Shown here piece after piece: positions 1 to 8,211 of a DNA stretch of 64,000 nt. The notes under the pieces were generated by a model that was given only the letters and a program-made list of their open reading frames with translations, ran no database searches and had not been told where the DNA came from. Made by a program: the position numbers and the translations under genes. Source of the DNA: WTFY01 sp965205275 (GTDB taxonomy: Bacteria > Pseudomonadota > Gammaproteobacteria > UBA4575); NCBI GenBank assembly GCA_965205275.1, contig OZ242168.1, positions 372,001-436,000 on the forward strand, in the 5' to 3' direction. How positions within the stretch are numbered: the first letter of the stretch is position 1; each line of letters opens with the position of its first letter.

Positions 1-1049
1 AATATGTCGTTTCAATAAAAGGCCCGCTGGCTACTCCTGTGGGAGAGGGGATGCGTTCATTAAATGTAGCCATACGTCAGAAGCTGGATTTATTTGCCTG
101 TGTACGCCCGATTCGTTATTTCCCGGGCACACCTACTCCGTTAAAAGACTCAGCTACTACAGACATGGTGATTTTCAGGGAAAATACTGAAGATATCTAT
201 GCAGGCATTGAGTGGGAGGCACAGAGTGAAGAGGCAAAAAAAATCATCAAATTTCTGCGTGGTGAAATGAAGGTTACAAAAATTCGCTTTCCAGAGACGT
301 CCGGCATCGGCATCAAACCTGTTTCAAAAGAAGGTTCAGTTCGATTAATACGTAAAGCTATTCAATATGCAATAGATAATAGCCGTAGTTCTGTTTCCCT
401 GGTGCATAAGGGAAATATCATGAAATTCACAGAAGGGGCGTTTCGAAACTGGGGGTATGAGTTAGCCCTGCAAGAGTTCAAGGCTGAAGTAATTGGTGAG
501 GGTCCCTGGTGTAAAATAAAAAATCCGCATAACGGTAAAGAAATTATTATCAAGGATATAATTGCGGATAACTTTTTGCAGCAAATTTTGTTAAAGCCGG
601 AAAGCTATGAGGTGATTGCTACCCTGAACCTGAATGGTGACTATATTTCCGATGCTTTGGCGGCACAGGTAGGGGGCATTGGAATTGCACCAGGGGCAAA
701 TATCTCGGATGACGTTGCATGCTTTGAAGCTACACATGGCACGGCACCTAGCCATGCTGGCAAAGATCGGGTCAATCCTGGGTCTATTATCCTGTCTGCT
801 GAAATGATGCTACGCCATATAGGCTGGACTAAAGCAGCCGAGTTGGTAGTAGCCGGAATTTCCGGTGCGATAGCGTCCAGAACAGTGACATATGATTTAG
901 CCCGGGCCCGGGCAGGATTTCAGGCCAAGGCACGCCGGCCAGGTACTTCCCAAGATGTGCAGGAAGATCTTCAGCGTCTGATGCCGGGAGCGACCTTGGT
1001 GAGCACTTCAGGTTTTGGAGATGCAATTATCAAAAATATGTGCATATAG
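1..1049 (+). CDS. icd: Isocitrate dehydrogenase [NADP], 5'-truncated by window edge
   Basis: TCA-cycle enzyme that oxidatively decarboxylates isocitrate to 2-oxoglutarate with NADP. The frame is open from the first bases of the window (in-frame residues IKGPLATPVGEG precede the first start-like codon at 39), so the gene begins outside and only about the last 350 of some 440 residues are here. The phosphorylatable-Ser segment MRSLNVAIRQ, the substrate/Mg motif LNGDYISDALAAQVGG and the NADP segment FEATHGTAP are all present. Oddity: after VTYD there is a stretch of about 24 extra residues (roughly nt 905-976) that the E. coli enzyme lacks, before the normal ending SGFGDAIIKNM. The next gene is 174 bp away with no clear terminator between. 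The identification is firm; the meaning of the insertion is not known. Confidence 0.95.
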   Translation, partial: YVVSIKGPLATPVGEGMRSLNVAIRQKLDLFACVRPIRYFPGTPTPLKDSATTDMVIFRENTEDIYAGIEWEAQSEEAKKIIKFLRGEMKVTKIRFPETSGIGIKPVSKEGSVRLIRKAIQYAIDNSRSSVSLVHKGNIMKFTEGAFRNWGYELALQEFKAEVIGEGPWCKIKNPHNGKEIIIKDIIADNFLQQILLKPESYEVIATLNLNGDYISDALAAQVGGIGIAPGANISDDVACFEATHGTAPSHAGKDRVNPGSIILSAEMMLRHIGWTKAAELVVAGISGAIASRTVTYDLARARAGFQAKARRPGTSQDVQEDLQRLMPGATLVSTSGFGDAIIKNMCI

Positions 1050-1223
1050 TGTCTGGATGAGCCTGTGGGACAATAGAACCTGCTGATTGTCGATAAGTGG
1101 ATATTGGGCAGTCAACATGCAATCCGGTAGAGCCAAGGCTTGTCAAGTTTCGGAGTCGAACGGGGAAGTACGGGCTAAACAAACAGGGGAAGGTTCCGGA
1201 TTTAGGAGTTAATTTATTCAACG

Positions 1224-1562
1224 ATGGCTAAAAAGCAGCTTTACAAAATCAGCTTTTATAACCTGAACAAAGTTTACGAAGTGTATGCCCATCAGGTGTA
1301 CCAATCTGACTTGTATGGATTCATTACCATAGAAGGGTTGGTTTTTGGTGCAAGGGCGACTGTAGTGGTAGACCCGAGTGAAGAAAAACTAAAATCTGAG
1401 TTTGAGCAGGTAAAACGTTTTTTTGTACCCATGCATGCAGTTATTCGGATTGACGAAGTAGACAAGCAGGGTGTAGCCAAAATTTCAGACGCTGGCGAAA
1501 ATATTGCGCATTTCCCATCCTCAGTCTATAGCCCCGGGAATGACAGAGGTAAAAAATCATAA
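1224..1562 (+). CDS. DUF1820 family protein
   Basis: Small cytoplasmic protein of 112 residues matching the DUF1820 family of gammaproteobacteria (start MAKKQLYKISFYN, core GFITIEGLVFGAR, then FFVPMHAVIRIDEV). The family has no established function. There is no signal peptide or membrane segment; the last third is polar and probably disordered. It stands alone between icd and tRNA-Ser, with weak ribosome-binding sequence upstream of its ATG. The family call is confident; no role is proposed. Confidence 0.8.
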   Translation: MAKKQLYKISFYNLNKVYEVYAHQVYQSDLYGFITIEGLVFGARATVVVDPSEEKLKSEFEQVKRFFVPMHAVIRIDEVDKQGVAKISDAGENIAHFPSSVYSPGNDRGKKS

Positions 1563-1662
1563 TCAGGTTTGAATCCCTGTTGCATGTAGGGGTATGAACC
1601 TTGGGCCAACAGAGCAACAATGTATCCATTGTTTCAGAGGCTTCCATACTGTTGTATTGTTC

Positions 1663-1754
1663 GGAGAGATGCCGGAGTGGTCGAACGGGCTCGCCTGGAA
1701 AGTGAGTGTGTCCTCAACGGGGCACCGAGGGTTCGAATCCCTCTCTCTCCGCCA
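1663..1754 (+). tRNA. tRNA-Ser (anticodon GGA), CCA encoded
   Basis: Class II tRNA with long variable arm. The acceptor strands GGAGAGA (1663-1669) and TCTCTCC (1744-1750) pair, followed by discriminator G and encoded CCA. The anticodon stem CTCGC/GTGAG closes the loop CTGGAAA with anticodon GGA at 1697-1699, reading UCC/UCU codons. The T-arm contains GGTTCGAATCC. It lies just upstream of the SRP RNA. Confidence 0.96.
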
Positions 1755-1838
1755 TCAGAAAGGTATGGTTATTTACAAGGCCATTCATGCGATCATTGCC
1801 ATGTTTTAAAAACTCAGGCTGTTAGGTTATAGTCACAA

Positions 1839-1952
1839 GGCGGTCTGTATCAGTATCTCTGGGTGGCAAACAGCTGTAAACCCCGCCAGGTCCGGAAGGG
1901 AGCAACGGTAGCAGTTATTTTGGGTGCTTTGGGACAGCTGATGCAGGTCGCC
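1839..1952 (+). ncRNA. ffs: Signal recognition particle RNA (4.5S)
   Basis: Small bacterial SRP RNA, about 114 nt. The ends pair over nine positions (GGCGGTCTG with CAGGTCGCC), and the apical domain carries the diagnostic CAGGTCCGGAAGGGAGCA segment (about 1888-1905), which forms the GGAA tetraloop and the symmetric loop bound by Ffh. It would bind Ffh and guide membrane proteins to the translocon. It sits directly before dnaX; a TTATAG-like -10 element is visible around 1826. End positions come from the terminal pairing and may be off by one or two bases. Confidence 0.93.
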
Positions 1953-1988
1953 AAGTAGTTGAAACAAGAAAACCCGCATATCACGGCA

Positions 1989-3566
1989 ATGAGTTACCAA
2001 GCATTAGCACGCAAATGGCGGCCTAAAAATTTTACTGAAGTTGTGGGTCAAATCCATGTTGTGAAAGCATTGGCCAATGCCCTGAACCAGCAACGGCTGC
2101 ATCATGCATACCTGTTCACAGGTACCCGGGGTGTTGGCAAAACCACTTTGGCGCGAATATTTGCAAAGTGCTTAAATTGTGAGCAAGGAGCGAGTGCCAG
2201 TCCTTGTGGGGCATGCGGCACCTGCCAGGAAATTGATGAAGGTCGATATATTGATCTTATAGAAGTGGATGCTGCCTCTCGTACCAAAGTGGAAGATACC
2301 CGCGAGTTGCTTGATAACGTCCAATACAGTCCAACTCGGGGCCAATTCAAGGTGTACTTGATTGACGAGGTCCACATGTTATCGGGGCATAGCTTTAATG
2401 CATTATTGAAGACCTTGGAAGAACCGCCTCCACATGTAAAATTTTTACTGGCTACAACCGATCCGCAAAAATTACCGATGACTGTGTTATCGCGCTGTTT
2501 GCAGTTCAATTTAAAAAAGTTGCCAAATGATGCGGTGGCCGGGCAACTGGAAAATCTTATGCAAGCCGAGCAACTTCCGTTTAAAAAGTCTGCCCTGTGT
2601 TCTATTGCGCGGGCGGCTGGTGGCAGCATGCGTGATGCCTTGAGTTTACTGGACCAGGCGATTGCATACAGCGATAGCGATGTTACGGACCGTGCCATTC
2701 ATGAAATGCTGGGTACTGTACCAAGAGAGTATCTGCATAAGCTGATGTATGCACTGGCCAATGAGGATGCTTCAACGGTTATGAAGTGTATGCATGAGCT
2801 GGCACAATTGTCTGCTGATTTTAATGGCCTGTTTGAAGACATTATTGATCTTCTACATCAAATTGCGATCATCCAGGCCGTGCCAGATGTTCGGGATACC
2901 ATAGAGTTTGATGAAGCACTTGCAGGCGAGCTGAGTAAACAGTTAAGTCCGGAAGATGTCCAACTGTTTTATCAGATCGCGCTTATGGGCAAGCGTGACC
3001 TGTACCTTTCTACCTCTGAACAAAGTGCATTGGAAATGACATTATTGCGCATGCTTTCATTCAGGCCAGCTAACCAGACCCATTGTGTGCCCGAATCATC
3101 TACGCAACACATGAATGTGGTTACAAGGGATGTGCAGCAAAAAACAGAACAGGCAGTATGCAATACGATTGATAATCTTGTTGGGAAGGAACACTGGTCA
3201 GATTTGATTGATAAGCTGAAGGTACAGGGTGTTACCTATGCTTTAGCCTCAAGCTGCAGTGTAAGCGAAGCCACAAACGACAGGGTTGTTTTGAATCTGG
3301 AAAAACAGCATGAAGGGATTGCAACCCCGAATGCCAAACAAAAATTACAGAAAGCACTACAGTCGTATTTTAAGCAGGATGTTGAGTTGAGGATTGTGCC
3401 TGCTGCTCATGAAATTGACACTCCGGCCAAAAAGAAAACCCGGGCAATGGGGGAAAGACAGTCTCTGGCGGAAAAACATGTAGAGGAAGATGAAGTTGTC
3501 AAGGCATTCAAGTCTAGTTTTGGTGCGGAGGTTGTCGCAGGTTCGGTAAAGCCCATTGGAGAGTAA
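1989..3566 (+). CDS. dnaX: DNA polymerase III subunit tau/gamma
   Basis: Clamp-loader ATPase subunit of DNA polymerase III. From ATG 1989 (MSYQALARKWRP, the canonical N-terminus) it has 525 residues; the frame stays open back to a TTG at 1959 inside the SRP RNA flank, but family alignment favours 1989. Walker A GTRGVGKT lies at residues 45-52, zinc-binding cysteines at 64, 73, 76 and 79, and Walker B LIDEVHM near 124-130. The C-terminal region is shorter than the 643-residue E. coli tau. I see no A-AAA-AAG slippery heptamer of the E. coli kind; the nearest A-rich run (about 3426-3436) follows a codon ending in C. It is followed after 5 bp by ybaB and then recR, a standard operon. Confidence 0.95.
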   Translation: MSYQALARKWRPKNFTEVVGQIHVVKALANALNQQRLHHAYLFTGTRGVGKTTLARIFAKCLNCEQGASASPCGACGTCQEIDEGRYIDLIEVDAASRTKVEDTRELLDNVQYSPTRGQFKVYLIDEVHMLSGHSFNALLKTLEEPPPHVKFLLATTDPQKLPMTVLSRCLQFNLKKLPNDAVAGQLENLMQAEQLPFKKSALCSIARAAGGSMRDALSLLDQAIAYSDSDVTDRAIHEMLGTVPREYLHKLMYALANEDASTVMKCMHELAQLSADFNGLFEDIIDLLHQIAIIQAVPDVRDTIEFDEALAGELSKQLSPEDVQLFYQIALMGKRDLYLSTSEQSALEMTLLRMLSFRPANQTHCVPESSTQHMNVVTRDVQQKTEQAVCNTIDNLVGKEHWSDLIDKLKVQGVTYALASSCSVSEATNDRVVLNLEKQHEGIATPNAKQKLQKALQSYFKQDVELRIVPAAHEIDTPAKKKTRAMGERQSLAEKHVEEDEVVKAFKSSFGAEVVAGSVKPIGE

Positions 3567-3571
3567 CTATT

Positions 3572-3895
3572 ATGCAAGTTGGATTAGGAAACTTAATGAA
3601 GCAAGCGCAGAAAATGCAGGAAGATATGCAAAAAGCGCAGGAAGAATTGAAAAATCTGGAAGTGGAAGGCCAGTCCGGTGGTGGGATGGTGAAAATAGTG
3701 ATAACGGGCAAACATGAAGTACGTAAGGTACACATAGAAGACAGCCTGTTAAATGACGATAAAGACATGCTGGAAGACCTGATTGCTGCAGCACTCAATG
3801 ATGCATCCAATAAAGTGGAAAAATTAACAAAGGATCAGTTTTCCAGTTTAGCCAGTGGCTTGAACTTGCCGGGCGGGATGAAACTGCCTTTTTAG
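3572..3895 (+). CDS. ybaB: YbaB/EbfC nucleoid-associated protein
   Basis: Small DNA-binding protein of 107 residues in the YbaB/EbfC family. The N-terminal helix MKQAQKMQEDMQKAQEELKN, followed by a beta-strand segment with GGGMVKIVITGKHEV and the C-terminal LNLPGGMKLPF, is typical. In other bacteria it forms dimers that bind DNA and affect nucleoid structure and expression. It sits between dnaX and recR, 5 bp from each, and is almost certainly co-transcribed with them. Confidence 0.93.
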   Translation: MQVGLGNLMKQAQKMQEDMQKAQEELKNLEVEGQSGGGMVKIVITGKHEVRKVHIEDSLLNDDKDMLEDLIAAALNDASNKVEKLTKDQFSSLASGLNLPGGMKLPF

Positions 3896-3900
3896 TTGAT

Positions 3901-4527
3901 ATGTCTGTAAATTATTTGAGTAACGGTGTGCAGCCACCACCATCCCTGCTGGATTCGTTAATAGAATCCCTGAAGTGCCTGCCCGGTGTTGGGCCGAAGT
4001 CTGCCCAGCGCATGGCATTTCATCTATTGCAGCGTGATCGGGATGGAGCAAAAAATCTGGCAGATACCCTGAGCAGAGCTATGAAGGAAATCGGACACTG
4101 CAGGAATTGTCGTATTTTCACTGAGCATGAATTTTGTTCAATATGTTTGGATGCATCACGAGTCCGTACAAAAATCTGTGTTGTGGAAAATCCAACTGAT
4201 GTATTTTCTATAGAGAAAAGTACAGATTACAAAGGTCTGTATTTTGTACTGATGGGTCGTCTTTCCCCGCTTGACGGTATTGGACCCAATGAACTGGGTT
4301 TGCCTGTACTGGAAAAGCGTCTTGCTGAAGATATCATTGAGGAACTGATTTTGGCAACCAATTCAACTGTTGAAGGTGAAGTGACTGCTCATGTACTAAG
4401 TGAGATGGCAAGCAAACAGAAGATTCAAACCACTCGTCTGGCGCAGGGGGTTCCTGTTGGTGAGGAGCTGGAATTTGTGGATCAAAACACCATTGCACAG
4501 GCCTTTGCAGGTCGTAAACGTTACTAG
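3901..4527 (+). CDS. recR: Recombination mediator RecR
   Basis: Recombination protein that acts with RecF/RecO to load RecA at gaps. At 208 residues it has the helix-hairpin-helix segment LPGVGPKSAQRMAFHLL, a four-cysteine zinc motif (CRNCRIFTEHEFCSIC) and a Toprim segment around ICVVENPTDVFSIE. The N-terminal dozen residues before PPSLLDSLIESL are longer than in many RecR proteins, so the true start could be slightly downstream. Third gene of the dnaX-ybaB-recR operon. Confidence 0.94.
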   Translation: MSVNYLSNGVQPPPSLLDSLIESLKCLPGVGPKSAQRMAFHLLQRDRDGAKNLADTLSRAMKEIGHCRNCRIFTEHEFCSICLDASRVRTKICVVENPTDVFSIEKSTDYKGLYFVLMGRLSPLDGIGPNELGLPVLEKRLAEDIIEELILATNSTVEGEVTAHVLSEMASKQKIQTTRLAQGVPVGEELEFVDQNTIAQAFAGRKRY

Positions 4528-4662
4528 GCTTGAAGAATTTTTATATTGCCTGGTCGGTTTCTGTATACAGCCTGATGTTGCCCTGAAAATTTCAGGCAGC
4601 AGGCAAAAGCTGTATAATAAACTTTTCTTATGTGTATCATGCAGAAAAATGTAAAAAAGTGA

Positions 4663-5211
4663 ATGGCTATGAGTTCTGGAAATTTGGTTTGGATAGACTT
4701 GGAAATGACAGGTCTCAATCCATTTGAAGATCGCATTATTGAAATAGCGGCTGTGGTGACGAGTAAGGACCTGGAGGAGCTGGCAGTCGGGCCTGTTCTG
4801 GCAATTCATCAGGAAGCCTTTGTATTGAATTCCATGGATGACTGGAATACGAGGCAGCATGCCAAGTCAGGATTGGTTGAGCGTGTGAAAAACAGTTCGG
4901 TTGATGAAAAGCAGGCGGAGAAAGCGGTTTTGAATTTCATTCGCCAACATGTGTCAAGCAATGACTCACCCATGTGTGGCAACAGCATATGCCAGGACCG
5001 ACGTTTCCTGGCGCGCTTCATGCCGGAACTTGAGCGCTATTTTCACTACCGGAACCTTGATGTCAGCACATTAAAAGAGCTTGCACAACGCTGGTATCCT
5101 GATATGAAAGGCTTTGAAAAAGAGTCGAAACACCTTGCTCTGGACGATATACGAGGTTCCATTGAGGAACTCAGGCACTATCGGAGTCACTTGCTGAAAA
5201 GCTGCATTTGA
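4663..5211 (+). CDS. orn: Oligoribonuclease
   Basis: 3'-5' exoribonuclease that degrades very short RNA fragments to mononucleotides. It has 182 residues, normal for the family. DEDD-type active-site motifs are visible: WIDLEMTGL near the N-terminus, NSICQDRRFL in the middle, and HLALDDI toward the C-terminus. A second ATG two codons downstream could also serve. A TATAAT-like hexamer at 4613-4618 is a plausible -10 element. Convergent with nadB, only 9 bp apart. Confidence 0.94.
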   Translation: MAMSSGNLVWIDLEMTGLNPFEDRIIEIAAVVTSKDLEELAVGPVLAIHQEAFVLNSMDDWNTRQHAKSGLVERVKNSSVDEKQAEKAVLNFIRQHVSSNDSPMCGNSICQDRRFLARFMPELERYFHYRNLDVSTLKELAQRWYPDMKGFEKESKHLALDDIRGSIEELRHYRSHLLKSCI

Positions 5212-5220
5212 CAGGGCACA

Positions 5221-6867
5221 TCAGGAAACCATGTAAGATAGTTTCGTTGCGTGGGACTCTGTTCCAGGGTTCAGGATCGTAGCTGTATATTCCAGTTCGG
5301 GGTCTGTACCCGGATAGTCCAGGGTGTAATGCAGGCCGCGGCTTTCTTTTCGGGACAATGCGCTTCTGATAATGATATCTGCAACCAGCGTTATATTTCT
5401 TAACTCAATCAGGTCACTGCTTACACGAAAGTTGCTGTAATACTCATCAATTTCTGAAATGAGTAAATCAACACGATGTTTGGCTCGCTGTAATCGTTTC
5501 GTAGTCCGCACAATGCCAACGTAGTCCCACATAAATCTTCTCAGTTCATCCCAGTTATGTGCAACAACAATCTCTTCATCAGGTTCTGCCACACGACTTT
5601 CATCCCAAGGGGGAATATCAATACCAGAGAGTTCTGGATGTCTGCCAGTATTGATATCTTTGCTCGTGGAGTTTGCAAAGACCAGGCATTCAAGCAGGGA
5701 GTTGCTGGCTATACGGTTTGCACCGTGTAACCCGGTATGCGTAGTTTCACCAATTGCATATAAATGACCGACATCTGTACGGCCATGCAGGTCTGTCATG
5801 ATCCCGCCGCAGGTGTAATGTGCAGCCGGTACGACAGGTACAGGTTCTTTGGACATGTCATAACCCGATTTCAGGCAACGTGCGAATACATTGGGGAAAT
5901 GCAGTTCGATAAACTTTTTTGGCTTGTGACTGATGTCCAGGTATACGCAGTCAAGGCCAAGCTGTTTCATCTTATGGTCGATTGCGCGTGCAACAATATC
6001 ACGGGGTGCAAGCACACCGCGCGGGTCAAATTCATGCATGAACTCTGAACCATCAGGAAGCAACAGTTTTCCACCCTCGCCCCGTATGCTCTCAGTAATT
6101 AAATAAGATTTTGCGCTTGGATGATATAGACACGTTGGATGAAACTGCATGAATTCCATATTTGCAATGCGACAGCCTGCGCGCCAGGCCATCGCAACCC
6201 CATCTCCCGATGCACCGTCGGGGTTACTCGTATACAGATAAACCTTACTGGCCCCGCCCGTAGCCAGTACGATATACTTGGCCCTGAATGTTTCCACGCG
6301 TTGATTTTCTGTATCCAGTACATAGGCACCCAGACACTGGTTGGCAGTGCCCTGTTCCAGGCCATGGAAGAGTTTGTGTGTAGTAATAAGATCGATAGTG
6401 ATGTGATGTTCAAATACCCTGATATGTTCTTTTTTGGATGCATTTCTGATGAGTGTACTTTGTAGAGCCCAACCCGTTGCGTCGGCGGCATGCACGATTC
6501 TGCGCTGGGTATGTCCACCTTCGCGCGTTAAATGCAGATAGGATTTCCCATCCGGACCTCTCTCACGTGTAAACTCTATACCCAGACCTGTCAGCCAAGT
6601 GACCATTTCCTTGCCGTGGACCACGGTGTGGCATACTGCATTTTCGTCACAAAGCCCTGCACCGGCATTCATGGTATCTGCCATATGCTGATCAATCGAG
6701 TCTTCTTCATCAATGACCGCGGAAATCCCGCCCTGTGCCCAGGCAGTACTGCCAGCATCCAGGGCTCCTTTGGAAAGCACTGCCACTTGCAGTTTGGGAT
6801 CAATGCGTAGCGCAAGGCTTAATCCGGCAGCCCCACTGCCGACGATCAGAACATCAAAATTATGCAT
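5221..6867 (-). CDS. nadB: L-aspartate oxidase
   Basis: FAD enzyme that oxidises L-aspartate to iminoaspartate, the first step of de novo NAD synthesis. The dinucleotide motif DVLIVGSGAAGLSLAL is at the N-terminus, then STAWAQGGISAV, the catalytic region HLTREGGHTQRRIVHAAD, and GLHGANRIASNSLLECLVF near the FAD C-terminal contact. I place the start at the ATG at 6867 (548 residues); the frame extends to a TTG at 6897, which would add ten residues before the Rossmann fold. The next gene upstream is the divergent rpoE, so the intervening 190 bp should carry promoters for both. Confidence 0.94.
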   Translation of the reverse strand: MHNFDVLIVGSGAAGLSLALRIDPKLQVAVLSKGALDAGSTAWAQGGISAVIDEEDSIDQHMADTMNAGAGLCDENAVCHTVVHGKEMVTWLTGLGIEFTRERGPDGKSYLHLTREGGHTQRRIVHAADATGWALQSTLIRNASKKEHIRVFEHHITIDLITTHKLFHGLEQGTANQCLGAYVLDTENQRVETFRAKYIVLATGGASKVYLYTSNPDGASGDGVAMAWRAGCRIANMEFMQFHPTCLYHPSAKSYLITESIRGEGGKLLLPDGSEFMHEFDPRGVLAPRDIVARAIDHKMKQLGLDCVYLDISHKPKKFIELHFPNVFARCLKSGYDMSKEPVPVVPAAHYTCGGIMTDLHGRTDVGHLYAIGETTHTGLHGANRIASNSLLECLVFANSTSKDINTGRHPELSGIDIPPWDESRVAEPDEEIVVAHNWDELRRFMWDYVGIVRTTKRLQRAKHRVDLLISEIDEYYSNFRVSSDLIELRNITLVADIIIRSALSRKESRGLHYTLDYPGTDPELEYTATILNPGTESHATKLSYMVS

Positions 6868-6977
6868 AAAATGGAAAGGTTGCTGTACTCCAGACAAATT
6901 GTGTCATAAATAAGGTAACCCAGTTTAGCAAACTGAATCACTGGACAGTAAAATAGGGTAAAGAGCAGGTTCAGGCA

Positions 6978-7004
6978 GAACTCTTATACCTTAAAATTGT
7001 CTTA
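6978..7004 (+). promoter_or_regulatory. Candidate sigma-E promoter of rpoE
   Basis: GAACTC at 6978-6983 and TCTTA at 7000-7004 are separated by exactly 16 bases, matching the sigma-E (RpoE/AlgU) pattern GAACTT-N16-TCTGA with one mismatch in each element. It sits 54 bp before the rpoE start, where an autoregulatory promoter is expected. This is inferred from pattern and position only. Confidence 0.5.
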
Positions 7005-7057
7005 TAGCTACAGCGGAGCAGCTATGGATAGCCGGGATAAAGGGGAGTCAGGCCCAA

Positions 7058-7633
7058 ATGGGCGCAAACGATAACGATAAGGAGCTTGTAAAAAGAGCTC
7101 AAAAAGGGGACAAGACAGCATTTGATGCGCTGGTAATCAAGTATCAGTACAAAGTGATCAATCTGGTAAGTCGCTTAGTAAAAGATGAAGACGAGGCCCA
7201 GGATGTTGCACAGGAGGCTTTTATCAAGGCCTATCGAGGTCTTGCAAATTTTCGAGGCGACAGTGCTTTTTATACATGGCTGTATCAGATTGCGATTAAC
7301 TCCGCCAAGAATTATAAGGTATCGAAGGGTCGCAAGACTCCAGCCTATGCGGTGGGTGTTGAAGATGCCGAACACATGGGGTCTGCAACCGCAATGAAAG
7401 TACTGGATACTCCTGAAAGGCATATGCTTACCGCTGAGATTGAGAAGACGGTCTGGCAGGCGATTCATGAACTGCAAGAAGATTTGAGAACAGCTATAAC
7501 GCTACGCGAAATAGAAGGGATGACCTATGATGAAATTGCCACTGTAATGGAGTGTCCGGTTGGGACGGTGAGGTCCAGGATTTTTAGGGCACGTGCAGCC
7601 ATCGATAAATATCTCAAGCCACTGTTATACTGA
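7058..7633 (+). CDS. rpoE: RNA polymerase sigma factor RpoE/AlgU
   Basis: Extracytoplasmic-function sigma factor of 191 residues controlling the envelope stress response. Region 2 holds DEDEAQDVAQEAFIKAYRGL and FRGDSAFYTWLYQIAINSA. Region 4 holds REIEGMTYDEIATVMECP and TVRSRIFRARAAI. It is followed by the anti-sigma factor (20 bp), RseB and a MucD-type protease, the usual regulon core. A sigma-E-like promoter precedes it, suggesting autoregulation. Confidence 0.95.
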   Translation: MGANDNDKELVKRAQKGDKTAFDALVIKYQYKVINLVSRLVKDEDEAQDVAQEAFIKAYRGLANFRGDSAFYTWLYQIAINSAKNYKVSKGRKTPAYAVGVEDAEHMGSATAMKVLDTPERHMLTAEIEKTVWQAIHELQEDLRTAITLREIEGMTYDEIATVMECPVGTVRSRIFRARAAIDKYLKPLLY

Positions 7634-7653
7634 TTACAAAGAGTGATTGTACT

Positions 7654-8208
7654 ATGAAGGAAACTGATCAGGAACTCGTATCCAGGATGCTGGACGAAAG
7701 TATCTCCGAATTTGAAACCCGCCGTATTTTGAAAGAAATCCAGCTGGACCCTGAACTGCATTCAACGTATCAGCACTACAACCTTATTGGCCATGCCATG
7801 CGCGGGCAGTTACCGGCCCGGTTAAATCACGATTTCAGCAAGGAAGTAATGAACAGGCTGTCGGCTGGGCCAAAGCCAGACACGGAGAGTCCAGCTTATG
7901 GAGGTATTCATTTAAATACCATAAAAGCACCGATGGGTCTGGGCATTGCCGCTTTGGTTGCTGTGTTTTCTGTTGTGATGTTGCAGGATTTTATACAATC
8001 GAATCCATCTGCCAGCCTCTCTTCGACGATGGTTGCCGAACATGTTGACGAGGAAGAATCTCAGGATTTTATCTTGAGTCCCGAAGCGGAGGAAGATTTT
8101 AACAGTTACATAGTTAACCATGCAGGATATGCCTCACCGCGCGTATCCATGCCGCATGTAAGAATTGTGGGTTATAACCGGGACTATCCCGAGAATGGTA
8201 ATCACTAG
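7654..8208 (+). CDS. rseA: Anti-sigma-E factor RseA/MucA
   Basis: Inner-membrane anti-sigma factor that would hold RpoE inactive until cleaved. The N-terminal cytoplasmic domain (residues 1-70: ELVSRMLDESISEFETRRIL, then YNLIGHAMRG) matches the RseA sigma-binding family. One transmembrane helix lies at about residues 93-111 (APMGLGIAALVAVFSVVML), followed by a periplasmic tail of about 70 residues rich in acidic residues. Its length (184) is usual. It lies between rpoE and rseB, 3 bp from the latter. Confidence 0.9.
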   Translation: MKETDQELVSRMLDESISEFETRRILKEIQLDPELHSTYQHYNLIGHAMRGQLPARLNHDFSKEVMNRLSAGPKPDTESPAYGGIHLNTIKAPMGLGIAALVAVFSVVMLQDFIQSNPSASLSSTMVAEHVDEEESQDFILSPEAEEDFNSYIVNHAGYASPRVSMPHVRIVGYNRDYPENGNH

Positions 8209-8211
8209 AAG

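Noticed and set aside
2102..2698. 198-codon reverse-strand frame inside dnaX
   Set aside because: Antisense shadow of a well-supported gene with all expected DnaX motifs.
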